Below, piece by piece: positions 6,118-11,902 of a DNA stretch of 14,405 bases. Origin of the DNA: Methanoregulaceae archaeon (GTDB taxonomy: Archaea > Halobacteriota > Methanomicrobia > Methanomicrobiales > Methanospirillaceae). The stretch is taken from the NCBI GenBank assembly GCA_028679325.1, contig JAJRBS010000130.1:1-14405 (forward strand), written 5' to 3'. Each line of letters opens with the position of its first letter. The first letter of the stretch is position 1. The notes beneath the pieces were generated by a model, which was not told the origin of the DNA, did not search any database, and saw only the letters and a program-made list of their open reading frames with translations. A program made the translations under genes and the position numbers.

Positions 6118-6957
6118 ATGGTAGTGAAAGTTGGAGTTGCCAAACTGGGCAACATAGCAAGCGGCGTAATGGCCGAACTGCTCCTCGATGAGAGAGCAGA
6201 CCGCGAGGATATGCAGACATTCATGGCCACCAGCGGGACAAAATTACAGCCTGAAGATATCGACCGTGTCGTTTCCAATATGAAGGCATGGAAGCCGGAC
6301 TTCTGTATCGTCGTTTCTCCCAACGGAGTCCTGCCCGGACCGACCGGTGCACGAGAACAGCTTGCGGCGGCCGGAATTCCGGTCATCGTAATCACCGATG
6401 ATGTTACCACCAAGAAGGAATGGGAAGGCATCAAGACCAGCAAGTTCGGCTACATCATCATGAAGGCCGACTCCATGATCGGTGCCCGCCGTGAGTTCCT
6501 CGACCCCATCGAGATGGCGGACTACAACGGCAACCTCGTGAAAGTCCTTGCGCTCACCGGCGCATTCCGGAAACTCCAGGAAGGCATCGACAAGGTCATC
6601 GATCAGGTCAAGGCTGGAAAGAAGGGCGACGCCCTTGAGCTCCCCAAGATCGTGATGACCACTGACAAGGCGGTCGAAGGCGAGTTCACCAACCCCTATG
6701 CTCTCGCAAAGGCACGCGCTGCCTACGAGATCGCAATGGCAGTCGCCATGGTAAATGTCAAGGGCTGCTTCATGACCAAGGAATGGGAGAAGTATATCCC
6801 GATCGTCAGCAGCGCCCACGAAATGATGCGATGTGCCGCCGTTCTTTGTGATGAGGCTCGTGAGATTGAAAAAGCGGGTGACGGTGTTATCAGAAAGCCC
6901 CACAAGAAGGATGGGGTTATCGTCTCCAAGACCAAACTGGTCAGCAAACCCGAGTAA
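6118..6957 (+). CDS. mtd: F420-dependent methylene-tetrahydromethanopterin dehydrogenase
   Basis: A 279-residue Mtd, full length for the family. It catalyses the reversible reduction of methenyl-H4MPT to methylene-H4MPT with reduced coenzyme F420, a central step of CO2-reducing methanogenesis in the cytoplasm. Family features include the start VKVGVAKLGNIASGVMAELLLDERADRED, the segment CIVVSPNGVLPGPTGARE (residues about 63-80), VIVITDDVTTKKEW, and KADSMIGARREFLDPIEMADYNGNL. The C-terminal helical part has TNPYALAKARAAYEIAMAVA and SSAHEMMRCAAVLCDEARE. It has its own TATA box and Shine-Dalgarno and is followed by T-runs, so it is probably a single-gene transcript. The next enzyme in the pathway, Mer, lies 1.1 kb downstream on the other strand. 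Confidence 0.98.
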   Translation: MVVKVGVAKLGNIASGVMAELLLDERADREDMQTFMATSGTKLQPEDIDRVVSNMKAWKPDFCIVVSPNGVLPGPTGAREQLAAAGIPVIVITDDVTTKKEWEGIKTSKFGYIIMKADSMIGARREFLDPIEMADYNGNLVKVLALTGAFRKLQEGIDKVIDQVKAGKKGDALELPKIVMTTDKAVEGEFTNPYALAKARAAYEIAMAVAMVNVKGCFMTKEWEKYIPIVSSAHEMMRCAAVLCDEAREIEKAGDGVIRKPHKKDGVIVSKTKLVSKPE

Positions 6958-6966
6958 AATCCTTAA

Positions 6967-6981
6967 TTTTTCGTTTTTTTT
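6967..6981 (+). terminator. T-rich terminator after mtd
   Basis: Ten bases after the mtd stop there is a T5 run (6967-6971) and then a T8 run (6974-6981) without a strong hairpin. Such T-rich tracts are the usual intrinsic termination signal in archaea. The leftward galT gene ends at 7031, so the two transcripts converge here. Confidence 0.7.
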
Positions 6982-7030
6982 CCTTGGTTTGAGACAGAAT
7001 TCACAGTTGATTTATCGAAGGATTTAAAAC

Positions 7031-7969
7031 TTATTCCAGAGATTGCATGCGTTTATTCTGAAAAATTCTCCCCACCTCCTCCGGGGGTGTCAGGATGACA
7101 GGTTCAAGGTGCAGCCGCTCCATAAATGCTGTATCACTTGTTGAGGAGGAATTGGGGTTTATCCTTGATATCATGCTACAGAACGCAGAGAAATGACGAC
7201 CCTTCTTTCTGTCAAAAAAGAGGGAGAGGTTGAATGCATGCGTCCCGAGAGACCGGTAGAGACGGATCATCGCCAGAAGTCCATCCACGAAATCGTCGAT
7301 AAATGGCTCAAATTCCTCAATACATGAAATCGGCATAATGCATCGGATCTCCCGTTCGCCGAGCGGAACAAAATGGGCATACCAGAATAGCTCGTTTCCC
7401 AGAAGATAGCGCGGGGTCTTCTGTTCATGATTTCTGAGATCATCCCCATATTTTTCCCCGGTTCTGAGAGCATAGGCGAACCCGGACCTCAGATATTTCT
7501 CTGGTAGTGGGGAGGGACGTCGGTCTGCCATTCCCTGCAGGTGCGGGTGAGCAATACTTGCCCCTGCTGAGGGGAGATAATTCCAATTGATGCTCTTGTA
7601 GCCTGAAGCCTTTTGAAGTGAGGTTATCTGACCAAGGAAGGCATCACGGATCTCACTGTGTGAAAATTCCTCCCGGTAATGATCACGGGTTACGACTGTC
7701 ACCGTATGCCATGCTGCGAAGGGAAACAAATTGGGGAAAGTGACACTATCCCCGATGCAAATTCTATTCCCGTCTGAAAATGTTGGTGTGACGGTTTGTA
7801 TTCCACCGGGGCAGAACGGGCAGAAATCAGGTGGCGACGGAGGCTGGAAGGCTTCATCGAGCCTCCGATTGAGCCTCTCCGGTGAGATCTTGCATCTCAT
7901 TCCGGTCAGCAGCTCTTCACGCATCTGAAGGATGTGCTTTCCAGAGATGATCTCAGTAACTGTGAACAT
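7031..7969 (-). CDS. Galactose-1-phosphate uridylyltransferase-like protein (HIT superfamily)
   Basis: A 312-residue protein resembling GalT and related nucleotidylyl transferases. The N-terminal half has FCPFCPG at residues 49-55 (likely zinc cysteines C50 and C53), a DH pair with H97 placed like the third GalT zinc ligand, and NWNYLPSAGASIAHPHLQ at 128-145. There the HPH of 141-143 supplies the last zinc ligand and the presumed catalytic His143. The C-terminal half ends with TSDTAFMERLHLEPVILTPPEEV, like archaeal GalT-family members. The substrate is uncertain: sugar-1-phosphate uridylyl transfer and other nucleotidyl or phosphorylase activities of the superfamily are possible. The gene lies between mtd and mer but has its own upstream region, so a shared role is only suggested. 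The start codon has no well-spaced Shine-Dalgarno. Confidence 0.82.
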   Translation of the reverse strand: MFTVTEIISGKHILQMREELLTGMRCKISPERLNRRLDEAFQPPSPPDFCPFCPGGIQTVTPTFSDGNRICIGDSVTFPNLFPFAAWHTVTVVTRDHYREEFSHSEIRDAFLGQITSLQKASGYKSINWNYLPSAGASIAHPHLQGMADRRPSPLPEKYLRSGFAYALRTGEKYGDDLRNHEQKTPRYLLGNELFWYAHFVPLGEREIRCIMPISCIEEFEPFIDDFVDGLLAMIRLYRSLGTHAFNLSLFFDRKKGRHFSAFCSMISRINPNSSSTSDTAFMERLHLEPVILTPPEEVGRIFQNKRMQSLE

Positions 7970-7978
7970 ATCCTGTTC
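7964..7978. promoter_or_regulatory. Inverted repeat over the galT-like start codon
   Basis: GAACA and TGTTC arms separated by five bases, overlapping the start codon (7969-7967). The same site reads TATCCTGTT on the plus strand, matching the TANCCTGTT element near the starts of tfx and mtd. It could be an operator, or it may be accidental. Confidence 0.3.
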
Positions 7979-8055
7979 TCAATATCGAGGGGAGAGCTCA
8001 TAATAATGTGCGAGAAACTTCCGTGTGATTTCCGGCGATTTACTGTTTGACTGAG

Positions 8056-8061
8056 AAAAAA
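8056..8061 (-). terminator. T-run after mer
   Basis: The minus strand has a T6 run 22 bases after the mer stop codon, in a T-rich stretch that also contains a T5 run closer to the gene (ACAAAAATTC). It lies within the 114-base gap before the galT-like gene. A short run, but in the expected place for an archaeal terminator. Confidence 0.4.
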
Positions 8062-8083
8062 GGTTGAATTTTTGTAAGCAGTC

Positions 8084-9073
8084 TCAGACGATGTACTTTC
8101 CGAGGAGGCGGATTGAAGTGGTCATGTCCGGCCCCAGGGGGGAACCGAAGATGATCTGCGTCACACCGGCCTTGGTAAGGTCGTCGCACTTCTGCTTAAC
8201 GGTATCAGGAGTCCCAGCAATGGTGAATGCGTCGATGGTCTTATCGTCTACGTTCTCACCGGCAGTCTTGAAGTCAAACTTTGCGAGGGCGCTCTTGATT
8301 GTTGCTACCTTAGCTGCGTCGAGTCCATGGCGCTGGATGAGTTCCGGCGGTGAACCTGCAGCGATGAATGCGGCAACGATCTTGGCTGCATTCCGTGCCT
8401 TCTTCTGGTCCCGGTCGATCGACATCGCCGTATACGCACCGACATCAAATCCTTTCTTACCGACCTTGTCGCAGGCAGCCTTGATGATCGGGATAGCGAC
8501 CTGGAAGTCCTTGGGATTCGATGCGTTGATTAACGCTCCGTCCCCAATAGTTCCGGCAAGTTCAAGGACTTTCGGTCCCTGGGCGCCGATGTAGACCGGG
8601 ATACCTTTCTTCCCCGGAAGAGTGACACCAGTGAGCTTTGCTCCCTTGTAGGGGAAGAATTTAAAGTCGGGTTTCGTGACTTCGGCTCCCGTCAGAAGCT
8701 CCCTGATCATCTTCACAGCTTCTTCCAGGCGTGCGACCGGTTTGTCGGGCTGGATAGCGAGCTTTGGAAGTGTTGACAGGTCGCCGGGACCGATCCCCAG
8801 AACGGCACGTCCGTCAGAGATCTCATTCAAAGTGGCTATGAACGATGCCATAGCGGCAGGAGTATCAGTGAATGAGTTCATGATACCCGGGCCCATCTTC
8901 AGGGTCGTAGTTGCTTGGGCAATTGCGGCGAGAGTTGGGTAGCAGTGGCGATTGTTGTAGTGGTTCGTTATCCATGCATAATCGATATCCTTGGATTCTG
9001 CAAGCTTGCAGAAATTGACCACCTGTTTGACGTTAACATTGCCAGGCACAAATTCTATTCCGTACGTTGTCAA
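8084..9073 (-). CDS. mer: F420-dependent methylene-tetrahydromethanopterin reductase
   Basis: A 329-residue Mer of the luciferase-like F420-dependent oxidoreductase family. It reduces methylene-H4MPT to methyl-H4MPT with reduced F420, the step after Mtd. Diagnostic segments are YGIEFVPGNVNVKQVVNFCKLAE, YAWITNHYNNRHCYPTLAAIA, LKMGPGIMNSFTDTPAAMASF, and DGRAVLGIGPGDLSTLPKL, with GVTLPGKKGIPVYIGAQGPKVLELAG in the middle. The start codon is TTG (9073-9071), with GAGGTGA seven bases upstream. No ATG or GTG fits the family's N-terminus, which begins just before the GIEFVP strand. A TATA box lies about 40 bases upstream. The gene is probably monocistronic. Confidence 0.97.
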   Translation of the reverse strand: MTTYGIEFVPGNVNVKQVVNFCKLAESKDIDYAWITNHYNNRHCYPTLAAIAQATTTLKMGPGIMNSFTDTPAAMASFIATLNEISDGRAVLGIGPGDLSTLPKLAIQPDKPVARLEEAVKMIRELLTGAEVTKPDFKFFPYKGAKLTGVTLPGKKGIPVYIGAQGPKVLELAGTIGDGALINASNPKDFQVAIPIIKAACDKVGKKGFDVGAYTAMSIDRDQKKARNAAKIVAAFIAAGSPPELIQRHGLDAAKVATIKSALAKFDFKTAGENVDDKTIDAFTIAGTPDTVKQKCDDLTKAGVTQIIFGSPLGPDMTTSIRLLGKYIV

Positions 9074-9087
9074 GGTTCGTTCACCTC
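9074..9087 (-). promoter_or_regulatory. Shine-Dalgarno that fixes the TTG start of mer
   Basis: On the minus strand GAGGTGA is followed by seven bases and then TTG. This is the only well-spaced ribosome binding site near the family-conserved N-terminus, and it settles the unusual TTG start for a gene expected to be highly expressed. Confidence 0.7.
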
Positions 9088-9088
9088 A

Positions 9089-9101
9089 CTGTAACATACA
9101 G
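9089..9101. promoter_or_regulatory. Candidate operator at the mer transcription start
   Basis: CTGTA and TACAG form a perfect five-base inverted repeat around ACA, overlapping the predicted transcription start of mer. The leftward reading contains TGTTACA, also present in the inverted repeat at the mtd start. Shared regulation of the two methanogenesis genes is possible. Confidence 0.35.
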
Positions 9102-9105
9102 AACA

Positions 9106-9120
9106 CAAAATTAAATACCT
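9106..9120 (-). promoter_or_regulatory. TATA box of mer
   Basis: The minus strand reads AGGTATTTAATTTTG, a good TATA element. The predicted transcription start is near 9088-9092, giving a leader of about 15-19 bases that still includes the Shine-Dalgarno of the TTG-started mer gene. Confidence 0.65.
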
Positions 9121-9162
9121 TATGATTTTCAGTTCTCGATTTCTAAAAAGGAGAACAGACAA

Positions 9163-9224
9163 GACTATTCAGGCTATGAGCACATTCCCTCCTGACGGTA
9201 TGAAGCTATTCGATAGTCTTTTTT
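9163..9224 (+). ncRNA. Possible small structured RNA or terminator (nested inverted repeats plus T6)
   Basis: An outer stem GACTAT (9163-9168) and ATAGTC (9213-9218) encloses an inner stem TCAGG (9169-9173) and CCTGA (9191-9195). The outer 3' arm is followed directly by six T residues (9219-9224). The arms are adjacent, so a continuous 5' side of 11 bases pairs with two 3' arms. This layout resembles a short transcript with its own terminator on the plus strand. A box such as TTCTAAAAAGG at about 9141-9151 could be its promoter, but the spacing is poor. No known RNA family was recognised. It may instead be only the terminator of an unseen transcript. Confidence 0.25.
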
Positions 9225-9251
9225 CCTCATGTACAAAAATATGGAACTGAT

Positions 9252-9268
9252 AAGCCCCTCAGGGGCTT
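9252..9268. repeat. Perfect hairpin just upstream of the tubulin-like gene
   Basis: AAGCCCC and GGGGCTT form a perfect seven-base stem around TCA, ending 18 bases before the ATG at 9287. It is GC-rich and followed by only three T, so it is a weak terminator at best. If it lies in the mRNA leader it could control translation. If not, it may be an operator. Confidence 0.5.
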
Positions 9269-9286
9269 TCACAGGACTGTCACATA

Positions 9287-10435
9287 ATGCGCGTGCTGTT
9301 GGTCGGAGTAGGCGGGGCAGGGTGCAGGATTGTCGACAGCATTTATGATCATGATATAAATTCTCCCATCAGATGTACCGAGGGAATTGCTATTGACAGG
9401 GATGCCGAGGCACTGGATGCCCTGCCCACACTGCCCCGGGAAAATCGGATATTTTATCAGCCACTCGATCCCAGCCAGACAGCGGCTTCACTGCCTTCTG
9501 ATCTGATTGTCACAAAACTTCAGAACCTGAATCCGGGCGATATCGATGCCATCATAGTTTGTGCAGGACTGGGTGGCAGGCTTGCCAGGGGAATACAACC
9601 CCTTGTTCGCCGGGTGAAGGAGAGCATGTTTGAGCCTGTTTTCGGACTGTTTACGCTTCCGTGTGCGAAAGAGGGAGATGATATTCTTGGCCTTGCCGCG
9701 GACGGGCTCGACTCGCTGCTTCCCGAGATGGACGGTATCATCCTTTTTGATAACGACCTTTTCCCCGTTGTTTGTCCCCTGGAGGAGGGACCGAAGGAAC
9801 CTGCAGATGGGGGTATCAAGAAGAGAATTACCCTCAGAAAAACGGGGAAGGAGATAGAAGATTCTCCCCCTGGCCATAGTGAGATGAACACTGCGATTGC
9901 AAAACAGATCAACCTTCTTCTCCACGCCGGAGAAGCCGGGGACAAACCGGGAATGGAGACAGGAGAAGTGGCCCTTGACGCTGGAGAGATACTCAACACG
10001 ATGAAGGGAATGGGCTGCATTGCGATAGGTTATGCCCGGGATACTGTGCCCGTCACCAATCCGGATATCATCAACAGACTACGGCCCGCTACCAGTTCCC
10101 TGCAGGATAGTCATCAAAAAGCACAACGCCTCGTAGAGATTGCCAGAAGAGCCATCGCTGAAGGCATGTCTATTGCCTGTGATCCTTCAATGGCTGAGAA
10201 AGCCCTTATCCTCATCGCCGGACCTCCCCATGAATTGAGTATGAGGGGTTACATGACAGTCCGGCACTGGATTGACCGATCAATACGAGGCCAGGAAGTC
10301 CGGTCGGGAGACTATCCGGTTAAAAATACCCGGTATATTGCTGTCTTGGTCATTTTGGCCGGACTTGAAAATGTAACAAAGATAAATGAGATCAGGCGGA
10401 TACGGGATACGGTAAAAAAATCCACCGGTTCATAA
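9287..10435 (+). CDS. Tubulin/FtsZ-superfamily protein, CetZ-like, with degenerate GTP-binding loop
   Basis: A 382-residue protein with the fold signatures of the FtsZ/CetZ superfamily: the T1 motif GVGGAG at residues 7-12 followed by CRIVDSI, a second strand ending in AIDRDAEAL, FGLFTLPCAKEGDD and GIILFDNDLF in the middle, and EMNTAIAKQINLLLHAGE before a CetZ-like GEILNTMKGMGCIAIGYA. The C-terminal domain has KALILIAGPPHELSMRGY and VRSGDYPV. The tubulin signature GGGTG(T/S)G is replaced by GGRLARG at 96-102, losing the residues that hold GTP phosphates. The T7-loop region keeps Asp231 but not the full NxDxxD pattern. A charged insert lies around 166-198. It could be a cytoskeletal regulator or a non-polymerising relative. 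The start has only a weak Shine-Dalgarno. Confidence 0.85.
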   Translation: MRVLLVGVGGAGCRIVDSIYDHDINSPIRCTEGIAIDRDAEALDALPTLPRENRIFYQPLDPSQTAASLPSDLIVTKLQNLNPGDIDAIIVCAGLGGRLARGIQPLVRRVKESMFEPVFGLFTLPCAKEGDDILGLAADGLDSLLPEMDGIILFDNDLFPVVCPLEEGPKEPADGGIKKRITLRKTGKEIEDSPPGHSEMNTAIAKQINLLLHAGEAGDKPGMETGEVALDAGEILNTMKGMGCIAIGYARDTVPVTNPDIINRLRPATSSLQDSHQKAQRLVEIARRAIAEGMSIACDPSMAEKALILIAGPPHELSMRGYMTVRHWIDRSIRGQEVRSGDYPVKNTRYIAVLVILAGLENVTKINEIRRIRDTVKKSTGS

Positions 10436-10453
10436 CGAAAACCAGAGAAAAAT

Positions 10454-11404
10454 TTAGTTTTGGGAAACTATTTTCGAGAAAGGGATATTACCTGCCCCGA
10501 TTTCTGTCCTGATTGGAATTCCTTTCTCAAAACAATAAGCGACGAAATTCATCCCCGAGTACGAGACAATGGATAGCCGGTAAGGATCAGATGGCAGATT
10601 GAAAGGTGAAATGCCCATCATGACCGGAAAGACAAAGCCGCACCTCCTCATCTGGGCCACCGTCTCCCTGACTGGTCCTTCAGCAACTGCCGGCACTTCC
10701 CTCACATTGGCCAGTGCCGTCCCTGTTCCGGATGCAACCATCGATGATATCGAAGTCAGGCCGGCGGAGATGAAGAGCTGGAGGGGGTCGATTGTCGTCC
10801 CCTGATAGCCTATCAGATCGTAAAATCGAATCGGTTCACCATGTTCGACAGAGATTCTCCCTCCGTAGGCCATTCTCACCGGAATGCCCCTGCCCTGAAA
10901 GACCCCATCCATTGTGATGCTACAGACAGTCATTACACCGATGCTACCATGGGGAACACGAGGATCGTTGTCCAGAACGCGATATGAAGAGAAAAATCCA
11001 CATCGCGCCCGGATAATCTCATCAAACGCAGAAACGACATCATCAATCCGATTTTCAGGCACTATTGAAAGGTTATACGCAACATCCCCTGTTTCAGTAA
11101 TAGGATCGAAGGTGCTCCTGAAGGCAAGTCTCTCGAGCTTCGAGATGATAAAGCCGATGCGTTCTCCGACGAGGGCGCTTTCAGTTTCGGCAAGGCCATA
11201 CGGGGTAAGGATGCGCCCCATATTACCGACCTTCTCCGTAAAGCCCATCTCATCAAGATACCTGAGGTAGTACTGGACTGCTCGATCTGAAAGCACGAAG
11301 CCACGCTCAGCCATGAGCTCCGAAAGCCGTTTTGCCCCCACCGGTTCGCTGTGATCCTTGAGAATCCGGAGAATCTCGATATATTTCCTCTCTGTTCGTA
11401 TCAT
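10454..11404 (-). CDS. nrpR: NrpR-like transcriptional regulator (winged helix plus DUF128/NrpR domain)
   Basis: A 316-residue homologue of NrpR, the repressor of nitrogen assimilation genes in methanogens, which responds to 2-oxoglutarate. Residues 1-75 form a winged helix of the RNase-R-like type (LRILKDHSEPVGAKRLSELMAERGF, then RAVQYYLRYLDEMGFTEKVG). Residues from about 78 form one NrpR (DUF128) domain, with FDEIIRARCGFFSSYRVL, MTVCSITMDGVFQGRGIPV, GTTIDPLQLFISAGLTSI and GISPFNLPSDPYRLSIVSYSGMN. Only one such domain is present, unlike the two-domain NrpR of Methanococcus. It follows the dUTPase gene after three bases (TGA GAG ATG), with GGTGAG as the likely Shine-Dalgarno, so the two form an operon. 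Whether it regulates nitrogen genes here is inferred. Confidence 0.88.
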   Translation of the reverse strand: MIRTERKYIEILRILKDHSEPVGAKRLSELMAERGFVLSDRAVQYYLRYLDEMGFTEKVGNMGRILTPYGLAETESALVGERIGFIISKLERLAFRSTFDPITETGDVAYNLSIVPENRIDDVVSAFDEIIRARCGFFSSYRVLDNDPRVPHGSIGVMTVCSITMDGVFQGRGIPVRMAYGGRISVEHGEPIRFYDLIGYQGTTIDPLQLFISAGLTSISSMVASGTGTALANVREVPAVAEGPVRETVAQMRRCGFVFPVMMGISPFNLPSDPYRLSIVSYSGMNFVAYCFEKGIPIRTEIGAGNIPFSKIVSQN

Positions 11405-11407
11405 CTC

Positions 11408-11845
11408 TCACCTGGCACTGATCGCGCCTTTGCTGTCCTGATACCGCCCCTCATATATCAGATCTCCTTGTGTCACCTGATGCATGATCATCTGGACGAC
11501 CCTGTCTCCTCTTTTCAACGTAAGCGGTTCATTCCCCATATTAACCAGCCCCAGCGTCAACTGACCCCGGAATCCGGGGTCTACAAACCCTGCGGTCACC
11601 AGGATGCCCCGCCTTCCATAGGATGATCGGGTCCTGAGTGTCGCTGCAAGATCCGGGGGAATCTCAACCCATTCGAGGGAATGCGCAAGGGTACAGGCTC
11701 CCGGTTCAATACCGATATCATCCCCGATCCGCAGGTCGTACGATGCCGGCTGCTGGCACGTAGAAGAATACGGGCTGATCACCAATGCACCACTGTGGCC
11801 ACTCTGACCGAGCCGCCTGATGATTTCTGCCGAAGAGAGTATCAT
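11408..11845 (-). CDS. dut: dUTPase-like enzyme of the Dcd/Dut family (archaeal dUTPase type)
   Basis: A 145-residue trimeric-fold protein of the dCTP deaminase/dUTPase family, which removes dUTP and supplies dUMP for dTMP synthesis. Visible motifs are QPASYDLRIG at 32-41, the phosphate-binding RSSYGRRG at 73-80, GFVDPGF at 86-92 with the conserved Asp89, and a C-terminal YEGRYQDSKGA. The position where dCTP deaminases carry their catalytic Glu is Gly99 (QLTLGLVN). Together with the short length this favours dUTPase over dCTP deaminase, although automatic annotation might say dcd. The ATG at 11845 has no proper Shine-Dalgarno. A TATA box about 32 bases upstream implies a very short leader. 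It is followed by nrpR in the same transcript. Confidence 0.8.
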   Translation of the reverse strand: MILSSAEIIRRLGQSGHSGALVISPYSSTCQQPASYDLRIGDDIGIEPGACTLAHSLEWVEIPPDLAATLRTRSSYGRRGILVTAGFVDPGFRGQLTLGLVNMGNEPLTLKRGDRVVQMIMHQVTQGDLIYEGRYQDSKGAISAR

Positions 11846-11869
11846 CTCATGAATTAATATCCCCTGAAA

Positions 11870-11885
11870 ATGCTTAATATCTTAT
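11870..11885. promoter_or_regulatory. Shared TATA box for tRNA-Arg (rightward) and dUTPase (leftward)
   Basis: The AT-rich core CTTAATATCTTAT is centred near 11877. It lies about 27 bases before the mature tRNA 5' end on the plus strand and about 32 bases before the dUTPase ATG on the minus strand, where it reads AGATATTAAG. Both distances fit archaeal TATA boxes, and no better box exists in the 57-base gap. Confidence 0.5.
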
Positions 11886-11902
11886 GATACCAATGGAAGG
11901 AA

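Noticed and set aside
6244..6903. A 219-residue open frame antisense to mtd
   Set aside because: It lies wholly inside the certain mtd gene, has no family resemblance, and its length follows from the codon bias of mtd on the other strand.
8051..8087. Inverted repeat CTGAGA/TCTCAG at the mer stop as a terminator hairpin
   Set aside because: Six-base arms with a 25-base loop are too weak, and one arm includes the stop codon; the T-run alone is the better terminator signal.
9163..9260. C/D box guide RNA between mer and the tubulin-like gene
   Set aside because: A CTGA-like D' box is present but no convincing C box (RTGATGA) and D box frame it at the right distances.
10501..10530. GGAATTCC near the nrpR 3' end as an NrpR operator
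   Set aside because: The known site has six bases between the half-sites, and this one lies inside the coding region far from any promoter.
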